A stretch of 64,000 bases of DNA from an uncultured Pelagibacteraceae bacterium. Lineage in GTDB: Bacteria; Pseudomonadota; Alphaproteobacteria; Pelagibacterales; Pelagibacteraceae. The notes below the pieces were generated by a model that was not told where the DNA came from, did not search any database, and saw nothing but the letters and a program-made list of their open reading frames with translations. The stretch lies in assembly GCA_902572005.1 (NCBI GenBank), contig CACGEC010000002.1, forward strand, positions 24,296 through 88,295. Reading direction: 5' to 3'. The position numbers and the translations under genes are program-made. Shown here in pieces: positions 18,637 through 27,627 of this stretch (within the stretch, counting starts at the first letter, position 1; every line of letters starts with the position of its first letter).

Positions 18637-19137
18637 ATGAAACTACTAATTATTACACTGATTGCTTTTTTAAATTTTACAACTTTAAGTTATACAGCTG
18701 GAAGTGGTGGTTCTTCTAACGATAATAGCTCTACAAATAAAATGTCAGACTTTGATTGGGCTGAAAGAAAAATTATAAAAGCGAAAAAATATGAAAAAAA
18801 AGGGAAATTGAAGAAGGCTGAAAAAAGTTACAATGATGCAATTAAAAAATTACTTAAAGCAAATGAAAAAGATCCAACTAACCCTGATATTTATAATTAT
18901 TTAGGTTTTGCAAATAGAAAGGTTGGGAACTTTAAAGATGGTGAAATGTATTACTTGATTGGTCTGGAACTAGATCCAAAACATAATGGTATTAATGAAT
19001 ATTTAGGTGAACTCTACCTGCAGACTGATCGAAAAGACAAAGCTTTAGAGAGATTAAAAGTTTTAGAAACATGCAACTGCAAAGAATATACAGAGTTAAA
19101 AGATCTGATTGATGGCAAAAAAACGTCAAAATATTAA
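18637..19137 (+). CDS. Periplasmic tetratricopeptide-repeat protein
   Basis: A 166-residue protein with a probable signal peptide (MKLLIITLIAFLNFTTLSYTA, cleaved around residue 21), a Ser/Asn-rich linker (GSGGSSNDNSS), and two to three TPR-like repeats. The best are the helix pair IYNYLGFANRKVGNFKDGEMYY and the following GINEYLGELYLQTDRKDKALE. TPR domains mediate protein-protein contact, and no partner is evident. It starts 8 nt after pxpA and could be in that transcript, but a functional link to 5-oxoprolinase is not supported. Confidence 0.8.
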   Translation: MKLLIITLIAFLNFTTLSYTAGSGGSSNDNSSTNKMSDFDWAERKIIKAKKYEKKGKLKKAEKSYNDAIKKLLKANEKDPTNPDIYNYLGFANRKVGNFKDGEMYYLIGLELDPKHNGINEYLGELYLQTDRKDKALERLKVLETCNCKEYTELKDLIDGKKTSKY

Positions 19138-19191
19138 TTTCTTTATTGTTAAATTAAAATTTTCAAATATTATTAAAATAAAAATAATAAA

Positions 19192-19803
19192 TTGATTGAA
19201 GAAGCTTTAATATTATCTCAAATAATTTTCATTGATATTATTCTTGCAGCCGATAATGCAATAATAATTGGCCTTATAGCTGCAAACTTCGTACCTAAAA
19301 ACAGAAAATTAATTATTTTTTGGGGAGTGGTTGGGGCACTTATCTTTAAAGTAATATTTGCTATTTTTGCAACTTATTTATTTCAATTTTATTGGATTAA
19401 AATTTTGGGTGGACTTCTATTAATTTGGATTGTTAATGATTTACGAAAAGATTTATTTGAAATAAAAAAAATTAAGTCACCGACTAAAAAATCAAAAGAA
19501 CCGTCATTTATAAAAAGTATTTATAAAGTGCTCTTTGCAGACATTACTATTAGTTTCGATAATGTCATCGGAGTTGTTGGTGCTGCTAAGGGCAATTTTG
19601 GTTACATGATGTTTGGACTTATTTTATCAGTCGTTCTTACAGGAGCCTTAGCAACATATTTAGCAAATTATATTCAAAGACATCTTTGGATAGCTTATGT
19701 TGGCTTAGGATTTATTTTACTTGTGGCATTGCAATTAGTTATTGGTGGTTTAAATGACTATGGAGTTTTATCCATTAATGAAACATTTAAACAATATTTT
19801 TAA
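19192..19803 (+). CDS. TerC family integral membrane protein (YjbE type)
   Basis: A 203-residue TerC-family protein with about seven membrane helices. The family hallmark acidic motifs in membrane segments are present twice: FIDIILAADNAIIIGL near the N-terminus and FADITISFDNVIGVVG in the middle. Members include manganese exporters (MntP-like Alx/YkoY) and tellurite-resistance proteins, so metal-ion efflux is plausible. The start is a TTG at 19192, and no in-frame ATG exists before the first motif. It precedes a DMT gene by 11 nt. Confidence 0.85.
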   Translation: MIEEALILSQIIFIDIILAADNAIIIGLIAANFVPKNRKLIIFWGVVGALIFKVIFAIFATYLFQFYWIKILGGLLLIWIVNDLRKDLFEIKKIKSPTKKSKEPSFIKSIYKVLFADITISFDNVIGVVGAAKGNFGYMMFGLILSVVLTGALATYLANYIQRHLWIAYVGLGFILLVALQLVIGGLNDYGVLSINETFKQYF

Positions 19804-19814
19804 ATTTCTAAAAT

Positions 19815-20672
19815 TTGCCACTTAAGCACTTATTAATTTTACTTTTTATAGCCATTGCACACGGAAGTGCATTTCCTTTTACAAAATTAGTTTTAAATGA
19901 CTCTGTTCCTCCAATTCTTATGGCATCATTAAGAATGGGGTTAGTGTTATTAATATTGATTCCTTTTTGGAAGTTTAAGGTACCAGAAAAAAAATATTTA
20001 CCATCACTAATAGCGTTTTCAATCTCTATGGGTGTCATGGTTTATGTATTTATGACTCTTGCATTATACTATTCCTCTATTATTTCTCCTGTAATTGTAG
20101 GTTCTCAGTTAGCAATACCTTTTGGAATTCTTGCTAGTGCATTTATGTTAAATGAAAACATAAGCCCCAAAAAATGGTTTTTTATATTTTCTGCTTTTGT
20201 AGGAGTATTGATTATATTTTTTGATCCAAAATTGGTTGATAATTTTTTAGGATTATTCTTTGCAAGTCTAATGGCATTAGCTTTCGCTTTTGCTCAAGTT
20301 TTTTCAAGACAATTAAGAGATTTAGATATTAGTTTAACTAATGCCTATACAGGTTTATTTGGTTTTGTGATCTTATTGATTTTATCATTTTTCATTGAAG
20401 GTAACACTATCTCAACTATTAAATCTATAAGTCAAAATTCTTGGATTTTAATATCTTACCAGGCGATTGTAGTTTCTTTGGGCGCTCATTTGATGATGTT
20501 TTATTTATATAAGTTTTATACTGTAGGACAAATCTTTCCTTCATATTCTTTGTTCCCAATATTTGGAATAGCTCTTAGCTTTTTAATATTTGGTGAAGTT
20601 CCAACTGTTTTGTTCATATTGGGTGGAATAATTGTTATAGGCTCTGTCTTTTTACTTCATAAAATAAGATAA
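19815..20672 (+). CDS. DMT superfamily transporter (EamA)
   Basis: A 285-residue, ten-helix EamA-repeat transporter. The first repeat starts LLILLFIAIAHGSAFPFTKLVL and ends with FGILASAFMLNENISPKKW. The second ends FPIFGIALSFLIFGEVPT, with the conserved glutamate and proline of the family. The predicted start is TTG (19815), 11 nt after the TerC stop. The substrate is unknown. It is one of three DMT transporters in this window; small oligotrophs of this kind carry many of them. Confidence 0.82.
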   Translation: MPLKHLLILLFIAIAHGSAFPFTKLVLNDSVPPILMASLRMGLVLLILIPFWKFKVPEKKYLPSLIAFSISMGVMVYVFMTLALYYSSIISPVIVGSQLAIPFGILASAFMLNENISPKKWFFIFSAFVGVLIIFFDPKLVDNFLGLFFASLMALAFAFAQVFSRQLRDLDISLTNAYTGLFGFVILLILSFFIEGNTISTIKSISQNSWILISYQAIVVSLGAHLMMFYLYKFYTVGQIFPSYSLFPIFGIALSFLIFGEVPTVLFILGGIIVIGSVFLLHKIR

Positions 20673-20747
20673 TTTATCCATTGAAATATTTAATTAATCA
20701 TAATTAAATTAGCTTTTTATAAATTGTTAACAATAAGAAGGAAAATA

Positions 20748-21929
20748 ATGAAAAAACTATTTATTGCTGCTTTTATATTCGTCTCTACATTTACGTCGAA
20801 TACATTTGCAGAAGTTAAAATGGGAATCATCTTAGGATTTACTGGTCCTATTGAATCTCTAACACCAGCGATGGCGGCGTCTGCTGAGCTTGCATTTAAA
20901 GAAGCTTCAGACTCTGGTTCATTACTTGGTGGTGAAACAATTTCAGTAGTAAGAGCAGATTCAACTTGTGTTGACTCAGCAGCAGCAACAGCAGCAGCTG
21001 AAGGTGTTATTTCACAAGGTGTAGCAGCTATAATGGGTGCTGACTGTTCAGGTGTAACTGGAGCAATAGCTTCAAACGTTGCTGTACCAAATGGTGTAGT
21101 AATGATTTCACCATCAGCTACGTCACCAGGACTAACTACTTTAGATGACAAAGGGTATTTCTTTAGGACTGCTCCATCTGATGCTAGAGGTGGTCAAATT
21201 TTAGCTGACATTACTAAAGATAGAAAAGTTAAAAGTGTTGCAATCACTTATACTAATAATGACTATGGAAAAGGTTTAGCAGATGTTTACAAAGCAGCTG
21301 TTGAGGCTCATGGTATTAAAGTAACTACTGTAACTGCTCACGAAGATGGTAAAGCAGACTATTCTTCTGAAGTAGCAACTCTTGCTTCAGCAGGTGGTGA
21401 TGCGGTAGCTGTAATTGGTTACCTTGACCAAGGTGGAAAAGGTATCATCCAAGCATCATTAGACTCTGGTGCATTTGATAAATTTATTTTATCAGATGGT
21501 ATGATCGGACAGTCTTTAGTTGATGCATTTGGAAAAGACTTGAAAAAATCTTTTGGTTCAATGCCAGGTTCAACTGGTAAAGGTGCTGGAGTATTTGGTA
21601 AAGTAGCAAAAGCTGCTGGTATTGATAGCTCAGGTCCTTACACTGGAGAATCTTATGATGCTGCTGCTTTGATTGTTTTAGCAATGCAAGCAGGTGGATC
21701 AGCTGATAGAGCATCAATTGCAAAAAATGTAATGGATGTTGCTAACGGCCCTGGAACAAAAATTTACCCAGGTGAACTAAAAAAAGGTTTAGATTTATTA
21801 GCTAAAGGTAAAAAAGTTGACTACGAAGGTGCAACTGGAGTAACTTTTACTAGCGTCGGTGAAGCTGAAGGTTCTTTCTTAGAACAAGAAGTTAAAGGCG
21901 GAAAATTCAAAACTAAAAAACAAAGATAA
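20748..21929 (+). CDS. livJ: Liv-type ABC transporter substrate-binding protein
   Basis: A periplasmic binding protein of the branched-chain amino-acid/amide family (type I fold), 393 residues. The start chosen is the ATG at 20748, preceded by the strong Shine-Dalgarno AAGAAGGA. The ORF-track start at 20724 lacks one. A signal peptide is clear (MKKLFIAAFIFVSTFTSNTFA), followed by VKMGIILGFTGPIESLTP, typical for LivJ. The gene is convergent with the minus-strand permease/ATPase operon and ends in a strong terminator. G+C is higher than in its neighbours, as usual for an abundantly expressed protein. The ligand could be branched-chain or other amino acids or amides. Confidence 0.9.
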   Translation: MKKLFIAAFIFVSTFTSNTFAEVKMGIILGFTGPIESLTPAMAASAELAFKEASDSGSLLGGETISVVRADSTCVDSAAATAAAEGVISQGVAAIMGADCSGVTGAIASNVAVPNGVVMISPSATSPGLTTLDDKGYFFRTAPSDARGGQILADITKDRKVKSVAITYTNNDYGKGLADVYKAAVEAHGIKVTTVTAHEDGKADYSSEVATLASAGGDAVAVIGYLDQGGKGIIQASLDSGAFDKFILSDGMIGQSLVDAFGKDLKKSFGSMPGSTGKGAGVFGKVAKAAGIDSSGPYTGESYDAAALIVLAMQAGGSADRASIAKNVMDVANGPGTKIYPGELKKGLDLLAKGKKVDYEGATGVTFTSVGEAEGSFLEQEVKGGKFKTKKQR

Positions 21930-21944
21930 TTTATCTTAAAATTT

Positions 21945-21980
21945 AAACCCCCAGCATTAATTTGTTGGGGGTTTTTTTTT
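21945..21980 (+). terminator. Rho-independent terminator after livJ
   Basis: The hairpin AACCCCCA-N-TTGGGGGTT is followed by a run of nine or more T (21971-21980). It ends the livJ transcript. The T-tract overlaps the stop codon of the small minus-strand ORF downstream of livM. Confidence 0.9.
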
Positions 21981-22050
21981 AAAAGAACAAATATTTATCT
22001 GCCATATACAAAGCCCAAGCTATTGCGGCACCTGTAATAATATATTTCAT
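21979..22050 (-). CDS. Putative 23-residue membrane peptide after livM
   Basis: This small ORF is not in the ORF track: MKYIITGAAIAWALYMADKYLFF. It starts with ATG at 22050, 5 nt after the TAG of the livM gene, and ends with TAA at 21979-21981 inside the livJ terminator tract. The peptide is mainly hydrophobic (about residues 3-16), with a charged ADK, so it could be a single-helix membrane peptide coupled to the permease operon. Nothing known matches it by eye. Close spacing and ATG start support translation; its short length leaves real doubt. Confidence 0.45.
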   Translation of the reverse strand: MKYIITGAAIAWALYMADKYLFF

Positions 22051-22055
22051 AATGA

Positions 22056-23426
22056 CTATTTTATTTCTATTTTTTCAGGAAGTATACCTTTCGGTCGATA
22101 TCTCATAATAAGTAATAGACCAATTCCCATCATTAAAAATCTAAAATAAGGTACACTCTCAATTAAATGAACTTTTAGAGCGTGTGTATCATCTAAACCT
22201 GCAGTTGTTAGATTTACTAAATATAATCCTATAGGTGCAGCTTCAATCCATAAGAACCAAACTGCAAAACCTCCAAGAATTGCACCAAAATTATTTCCAC
22301 TTCCTCCAACTATAACCATAACCCAGATTAAAAAAGTGTATCTCATTGGTCTATAACTTCCTGGAGTAAATAATCCATCTTGAGTTACTAACATCGCTCC
22401 AGCAATTCCAACAATGGCTGAGCCTAAAACAAATATTAAAAGATGTTGCTTAACAACATTTTTGCCCATAGCGTTAGCTGCTTCTTCATTATCTCTTATA
22501 GCTCTCATCATTCTTCCCCATGGTGAATAAAGAGCTTTTTGAGTTAAAATTAAAAGAATTATTACAACTACTAAAAATAGTCCTGAGTAACAAAGTTTTA
22601 CAAAAACTGATGATCCTTCAATTACAAACTGGTTTAGAGCAGTTTGTCTTTCAGCAAAATCTGAAATTAAATTTAATTTACTAGAGTTAAATTTTTCAAC
22701 TAAATTTATGAACCAATCGGTTTGTTGTAAATTTACCTCGTAAGGTGCGGGACGTTTTAAACCAATTACATTTTTAACTCCTCTTGTAAGCCAATCTTCA
22801 TGTTTAATAATTGCAATTACAATTTCAGATATTAATAAGGTTGCTATCGCTAAGTAATCTGCTCTTAAACCTAAGGCAACTTTACCTATAACAAATGCCA
22901 ATCCACCAGCAAACAAAGCTCCAACTATCCAAGAAAAAATAATTGGGAGACCAAGTCCACCCAAAAAACCAGTTTTTGCTGGATCTACCTCTTCAATTGC
23001 CTCAATACCAGGCTCGGATACAAATCGTATTGTGATAATTCCTAAAATGATAATTGTGGCAACAATGTAAGTTCTTGTTTTTGATTTACCATACTTCTTC
23101 AAAACATACCTAACAGCTAACACCATTCCTATAATAAGAAATAGGCTGACTAAAATATTTGAACCACCTGCACTCCAAGCTTCTTGAACTGGATTAACAG
23201 AAATTAAAACTGCTGCCAAACCACCTAAGGCTGTATATCCCATTATTCCAAAGTTAATTAGGCCAGCATAGCCCCATTGAATATTTGCACCCATCGTCAT
23301 GACAGCTGAAATTAAACAAAGATTAAATATCGATAGAGCAATATTCCAAGATTGAAATATTCCTACAAGTACAATCAATCCCATCATTATACTGTAAGCT
23401 GCTATTACATTTAAATTTTTTCTCAC
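22056..23426 (-). CDS. livM: Liv-type ABC transporter permease (LivM family)
   Basis: A 456-residue inner-membrane permease of the LivM family. The signature GLRADYLAIATLLISEI and the cytoplasmic contact loop SPWGRMMRAIRDNEEAANAMGKN for the ATPases are present, and the C-terminus ends YRPKGILPEKIEIK. It is longer than many LivM proteins because of an insertion of roughly 60 residues after the IIKHEDW segment (VNLQQTDWFINLVEKFNSS onward) and a long N-terminal part. It overlaps the LivH-type gene by 4 nt. Confidence 0.9.
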   Translation of the reverse strand: MRKNLNVIAAYSIMMGLIVLVGIFQSWNIALSIFNLCLISAVMTMGANIQWGYAGLINFGIMGYTALGGLAAVLISVNPVQEAWSAGGSNILVSLFLIIGMVLAVRYVLKKYGKSKTRTYIVATIIILGIITIRFVSEPGIEAIEEVDPAKTGFLGGLGLPIIFSWIVGALFAGGLAFVIGKVALGLRADYLAIATLLISEIVIAIIKHEDWLTRGVKNVIGLKRPAPYEVNLQQTDWFINLVEKFNSSKLNLISDFAERQTALNQFVIEGSSVFVKLCYSGLFLVVVIILLILTQKALYSPWGRMMRAIRDNEEAANAMGKNVVKQHLLIFVLGSAIVGIAGAMLVTQDGLFTPGSYRPMRYTFLIWVMVIVGGSGNNFGAILGGFAVWFLWIEAAPIGLYLVNLTTAGLDDTHALKVHLIESVPYFRFLMMGIGLLLIMRYRPKGILPEKIEIK

Positions 23427-24442
23427 AATACCTTCCCTTTAAATATTCCTGATGGTCGGTAAAGTAATACGATAACTAATATTGAAAACGATACTGCAAA
23501 TTTATAATCAGTTGAAAGTAATTGAACCAAACCCCCAGGTTCCATACTTTCAGGCAAAACATACATAAAAAATTTTCTGTAAGCATATGTTAATAATATT
23601 TCAGAAAAAGCAATCACATATCCTCCTAAAAATGCTCCAAATGGATTGCCTATTCCGCCTACAATAGCTGCAGCAAATATTGGAAGCATATTATTGAAAT
23701 AAGTAAATGGTTTAAAACTTTTGTCTAAACCATACAAAGCACCTCCAATTGTAGCTAGGATACCTGCTATGACCCAAGTTATCATAACTATTTTTTTTGG
23801 ATCAATACCTGATAACAACGCCAAGTCTTCATTATCAGAATATGCCCTCATACTTTTTCCTGTCTTAGTTTTATTCAAAAACCAAAAGAGAGTTGAGACT
23901 AAAATTAATGTAACAATAATAGTTAAAACTTGGGTTGATTTAATTGCAAGACCTTCATTTAATCCTGTCATTTCCTTAAATTCACCAGCTTTTATTAAAA
24001 ATTTTTCTCCATCAAAAAATCTTCTATCAGATGGTCCAATAATTATTCGAACCACAGCCTGGGTAACAAACATCACGCCAATACTAACCATTGCCAACTG
24101 AACTGGTGGGCTTTTGTTTACCCGATAATATTTAAAGACAAATTTATCTACTAGCAGCATATAACCAATCATAAAAATAATTGCAAAAGGAATAGCTAAT
24201 AAAGCTGTTGGCAAAACTCCAAGACTAATACCAACAGACTGAAAGTACCAAGTAAAAAGAATTGTAAACATAGTGCCAAAAGACATCATGTCTCCAGTAG
24301 CAAAGTTTGCAAATCGTAAAATTCCATAGATTAAAGTTACAAAAATTGCACCAAGTGCTAATTGAGATCCGTATGCTAAAGCAGGAACAAAAATATAATT
24401 TAATAAAAGTATAATTGCGTTTACAAAATCCATATTATCCAC
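23423..24442 (-). CDS. livH: Liv-type ABC transporter permease (LivH family)
   Basis: A 339-residue LivH-family permease with about eight helices. Family blocks are QLALGAIFVTLIYGILRFANFATGDMM at the N-terminus, KTKTGKSMRAYSDNEDLALLSGID (ATPase coupling loop), and LPIFAAAIVGGIGNPFGAFLGGY. It pairs with the LivM-type subunit to form the membrane pore. It overlaps livF by 8 nt and livM by 4 nt. Confidence 0.91.
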   Translation of the reverse strand: MDNMDFVNAIILLLNYIFVPALAYGSQLALGAIFVTLIYGILRFANFATGDMMSFGTMFTILFTWYFQSVGISLGVLPTALLAIPFAIIFMIGYMLLVDKFVFKYYRVNKSPPVQLAMVSIGVMFVTQAVVRIIIGPSDRRFFDGEKFLIKAGEFKEMTGLNEGLAIKSTQVLTIIVTLILVSTLFWFLNKTKTGKSMRAYSDNEDLALLSGIDPKKIVMITWVIAGILATIGGALYGLDKSFKPFTYFNNMLPIFAAAIVGGIGNPFGAFLGGYVIAFSEILLTYAYRKFFMYVLPESMEPGGLVQLLSTDYKFAVSFSILVIVLLYRPSGIFKGKVL

Positions 24443-25142
24443 CTAGAAAAGAGCTTCTCACCCTTGAATCCTCTAATAATTCTTTTCCAGTACCAGAGTA
24501 CCGGTTCTCGCCTGTTACCAAAACATAGCCTCTATCAGAAATATTTAATGCTTGCTTCGCATTTTGCTCAACCATCAAAATTGCTACATTAGTTCTTTTC
24601 ACTTTAACAATGTGATCAAATAATTCATCCATCACGATAGGTGAAACACCTGCTGTAGGTTCATCAAGCATTAAAACTGAAGGTTTAATCATTAAAGCTC
24701 TACCAAGTGCAACTTGTTGTCTTTGCCCACCAGATAATTCACCAACTAACTGATCTTTTTTTTCTTTAAGAATTGGAAATAGGTCAAAAATTTCTTCAAT
24801 TGTTTCTTTAAATTCAGTGTTAATTAGGAAAGCGCCCATCTCTAAGTTTTCTTCAACTGTCATACCTGCAAAAACATTTTTTGTTTGAGGAACAAATGAA
24901 ATACCTTCTTTTACTCTATCTTGAGGTGAAAGTTTTGAAATATCTTTGCCATTAATAACTACTGATCCAGATTTAAGATTTAACAAACCTAACATTGCTT
25001 TCATTGCTGTAGATTTTCCAGCTCCATTAGGACCAAGAATTGATACTATTTCCCCTCTCTCAACATTTACAGAGCATGAATTAATTATATCTGGCCCATT
25101 TCCATAACCACCTGTCATTTTATTACCCTCAAAAAATGCCAT
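24435..25142 (-). CDS. livF: Liv-type ABC transporter ATPase (LivF family)
   Basis: A 235-residue ABC ATPase. Walker A is GPNGAGKST, the signature LSGGQRQQVALGRAL, and Walker B VLMLDEPTAGVSP. Length and the NKMTGGYGNGPDIINSCS start are typical of LivF. It lies 2 nt after livG. Together the two ATPases energise uptake by LivH/LivM. Confidence 0.92.
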   Translation of the reverse strand: MAFFEGNKMTGGYGNGPDIINSCSVNVERGEIVSILGPNGAGKSTAMKAMLGLLNLKSGSVVINGKDISKLSPQDRVKEGISFVPQTKNVFAGMTVEENLEMGAFLINTEFKETIEEIFDLFPILKEKKDQLVGELSGGQRQQVALGRALMIKPSVLMLDEPTAGVSPIVMDELFDHIVKVKRTNVAILMVEQNAKQALNISDRGYVLVTGENRYSGTGKELLEDSRVRSSFLGG

Positions 25143-25144
25143 AT

Positions 25145-25930
25145 TTAATTATCCTTTAACTTTGAGCCTCTACCTAAATAACTTTCTATAACTTTTTCAT
25201 CTTTTTTTGCATCCTCAACAGAACCTTCAAATAGAACTGACCCTTCTGCCATTACTATTACTGGATCACATAATCTTCCTATGAAATCCATGTCATGCTC
25301 AATCATGCAAAAAGTATAACCTTTATCTTTATTTAATTTTTCAATAGCCGTTCCAAGATCTTTTAATAATGTTCTGTTAACACCTGCTCCAACCTCATCT
25401 AATAAAACTAGCTTTGCATCAACCATCATCGTTCGACCTAATTCCAATAATTTTTTTTGTCCTCCAGATAAATTTCCAGCTAATTCATTTTTTAAGTGAC
25501 CAAGATTAAGAAAATCAACAACTTCCATTGCTTTATCTTTAATTTGACTTTCCTCTTTTGCAACTAATGAAGGTTTTAATAAAGCATTCATTAATTTTTC
25601 TCCAGATTGATTTCCTGGAACCATCATCAAATTTTCTAAAACAGATAAATTTGTAAACTCATGTGCTATTTGGAAAGTTCTAAGCAATCCTTTTGAAAAT
25701 AATTCATAAGAAGGAACATCAGTAATATTTTCATCATTAAACATAACGCTTCCAGCTGAAGATTTTAAATTTCCAGCAATTAAATTAAATAATGTAGTTT
25801 TACCTGAACCATTAGGTCCAATAATACCTGTGATAGTTCCTTTTTTTACTTTAAGTGAACACTCTGATACTGCCGCTAGGCCTCCAAAATATTTTGATAA
25901 ATTATTAATTTCTAAAATATTTTCAGACAT
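25145..25930 (-). CDS. livG: Liv-type ABC transporter ATPase (LivG family)
   Basis: A 261-residue ABC ATPase. Walker A is GPNGSGKTTLFNLI, the signature LSGGQKKLLELGRTMM, and Walker B KLVLLDEVGAGVN, with the LivG-type phrase FQIAHEFTNLSVLENLMM. It starts 3 nt after the ProC-like gene and is the first transporter gene of the minus-strand operon. Confidence 0.92.
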   Translation of the reverse strand: MSENILEINNLSKYFGGLAAVSECSLKVKKGTITGIIGPNGSGKTTLFNLIAGNLKSSAGSVMFNDENITDVPSYELFSKGLLRTFQIAHEFTNLSVLENLMMVPGNQSGEKLMNALLKPSLVAKEESQIKDKAMEVVDFLNLGHLKNELAGNLSGGQKKLLELGRTMMVDAKLVLLDEVGAGVNRTLLKDLGTAIEKLNKDKGYTFCMIEHDMDFIGRLCDPVIVMAEGSVLFEGSVEDAKKDEKVIESYLGRGSKLKDN

Positions 25931-25933
25931 TAA

Positions 25934-26701
25934 CTATTTGTTTAGTCTTTTATGAATACTATTTAAAGTATTAATTACAGATTTATAAACACCTTTTTTA
26001 CTCATTTCTTTTAAGCCTTGTTCATTTAATCCTTTTGGTGTTTGGGACTCTTTTACTAAATGTTTTAATTCTTTTTTTGAATTTACAACCGCATCTTCAG
26101 ATAAAGCTAAAAATAATGTAGTGATATATTTTTGCGCATCTAATCTTTTAATACCTCTCTTAACTAACCAATTACTCATTACTTTTAACATTTCATAGTA
26201 AGAGGCCATCATTCCTGATGTTGACCAAAAATTAATTGATAGTTTTTCATTTTGAATTTCAATAGTCGATCCAATTTTATCAAAAAAATTTTTAATCTTT
26301 TTATTTGGTGGGCAAATTGGAACTGGGCCTTTTTTGAGTGAAATTGGGGGTAGAGGTATAGCTCTAACAATGTCAGATTTGACTTTTATCATTTTTTTTA
26401 ATTCAGCTAATTTTATTGTAGAGATGAAACTTATGATTTTTTGATTATTTCTAAAATTTAAAGTCTTGATAATCTTATTTCCAACAGATGGGGTGACTGC
26501 TAAAAAAACCCAATTTGAATCATTTATAATATCTTGATTATTTTTAACAATTTTAACTTTTTTAAATTTTCTCTCTAATTTTTTTGCTAAAATTCTATTT
26601 CTTGATGAAATTAGTATTTTCTTAAATTTTATTTTTGAATTACATATACCTGTTATTACTGAATACGAAATTTTTCCAGTCCCAATAAAACCAAGTATCA
26701 T
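25934..26701 (-). CDS. Pyrroline-5-carboxylate reductase-like protein
   Basis: A 255-residue NAD(P)-dependent reductase resembling ProC. The N-terminal Rossmann motif is GFIGTGKISYSVITGI, followed by SSRNRILAKKL (NADP-type) and VFLAVTPSVGNKII. ProC proteins have a conserved C-terminal SPGGTT loop; here the equivalent reads SQTPKGLNEQ, so the substrate pocket differs. It may therefore act on another cyclic imine or be a divergent ProC. It heads the Liv operon with a 3-nt gap to livG, which hints that the transported compound and this reductase are linked. Confidence 0.7.
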   Translation of the reverse strand: MILGFIGTGKISYSVITGICNSKIKFKKILISSRNRILAKKLERKFKKVKIVKNNQDIINDSNWVFLAVTPSVGNKIIKTLNFRNNQKIISFISTIKLAELKKMIKVKSDIVRAIPLPPISLKKGPVPICPPNKKIKNFFDKIGSTIEIQNEKLSINFWSTSGMMASYYEMLKVMSNWLVKRGIKRLDAQKYITTLFLALSEDAVVNSKKELKHLVKESQTPKGLNEQGLKEMSKKGVYKSVINTLNSIHKRLNK

Positions 26702-26734
26702 AATTTCAATATATCAATTTAAAATAATTAGGGT

Positions 26735-26768
26735 AAAAAAAAAGCCCTCACTTGGAGGGCTTTTTTTA
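26735..26768. terminator. Bidirectional-looking terminator
   Basis: A hairpin of AAAGCCCTC-ACTT-GGAGGGCTTT type, flanked by an A-run on one side and a T-run on the other, so it can terminate on either strand. It lies between the outer-membrane protein gene and the ProC-like gene, both on the minus strand. It therefore ends the porin transcript and separates it from the Liv operon. Confidence 0.9.
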
Positions 26769-26787
26769 AATTTGTTGTAAAAGATAA

Positions 26788-27483
26788 CTAGAATGATCTA
26801 CCGATTGAAATTCTAGCACCGTAACCTTCAATACCTGATGCTTCAATACTTTTGTCTGAATCATTTTGGTTTGTAAGTTTTACGTCGTCAAACTCCATCA
26901 TATTAGCTTCAAGTCTAACAAATGCTCCAGTATCAAGATCATGGTTGTAACCTACACCAAGAATGAAACCTTCAAGAGAAGTATCACCGTAAGCACCACC
27001 AGTTCCAAGAACTTCGTTAGTTGCAACATCTACTTCGACATATCCAACTTTTGCATATACGCCAGCTGGAGAACTTGCAGTTACATAAGCAGTGATCATA
27101 TTTTCAAATGAAACACTTACTCTGTTGGTTGCATCAGCAGATTTTTGTAAATCTATACCACCTTGTCTTTGGATGTTTTCTGTAGTTTCTGAGTCCATGC
27201 TCATTGGAACATAATCTACTCCAACTGCAATAACATCATTTAACTCTTTTTCCACAAAAAGGGATCCAAAATAAAACGCAGTTTCTGCATCATCACCCTC
27301 AGTTGATGTTTTCTTTGTTACGTCATCTCTAGCTGCATTTGATACGTGGTCACCTGAAAATTTCTCAGCACCATCACCATTAAACACACCACCGATAACA
27401 GATATTCCTATGTTTACGCCATTTGCATTTACTGCGCTTGTAAATCCAAAAAGAAACGCAATTAAGTATACATATTTCTTCAT
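26788..27483 (-). CDS. Outer-membrane beta-barrel protein
   Basis: A 231-residue outer-membrane protein. The start chosen is the ATG at 27483, because GAAGG lies about 8 nt before it; the ORF track uses the ATG at 27498. The signal peptide MKKYVYLIAFLFGFTSAVNA is clear. The mature part has alternating beta-strands (AYVTASSPAGVYAKVGYVEVDV, GFILGVGYNHDLDTGAFVRLEANMMEF) and ends in GYGARISIGRSF with a C-terminal phenylalanine, the usual barrel-insertion signal. The predicted barrel has about eight strands. Ligand and pore function are unknown. The gene has its own promoter region and terminator. Confidence 0.8.
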   Translation of the reverse strand: MKKYVYLIAFLFGFTSAVNANGVNIGISVIGGVFNGDGAEKFSGDHVSNAARDDVTKKTSTEGDDAETAFYFGSLFVEKELNDVIAVGVDYVPMSMDSETTENIQRQGGIDLQKSADATNRVSVSFENMITAYVTASSPAGVYAKVGYVEVDVATNEVLGTGGAYGDTSLEGFILGVGYNHDLDTGAFVRLEANMMEFDDVKLTNQNDSDKSIEASGIEGYGARISIGRSF

Positions 27484-27510
27484 ATATTTAACCTTCATTA
27501 GTATTAATAA

Positions 27511-27516
27511 ATTATA
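27511..27516 (-). promoter_or_regulatory. Probable -10 box of the outer-membrane protein gene
   Basis: On the minus strand TATAAT lies at 27511-27516, which would place the start of transcription about 20 nt before the chosen ATG. No good -35 is seen at the expected spacing (GTTAAT at best), so an activator may be needed. Confidence 0.4.
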
Positions 27517-27627
27517 ATTTATTGTTAGTCTTAATTAACCATAGTTTATTAAGAATTAACAGTGGAGTTATATATGTAGAATGATAATTTTTCTAAAAAA
27601 AGACTATTTAGGCAAATTTTGCTATTC

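Noticed and set aside
20717-21151. 144-residue minus-strand ORF inside livJ
   Set aside because: Shadow of the Ala/Ser-rich livJ coding sequence; no family likeness and no ribosome-binding site.
23721-24101. 126-residue plus-strand ORF opposite livH
   Set aside because: Antisense shadow of a well-conserved permease gene.
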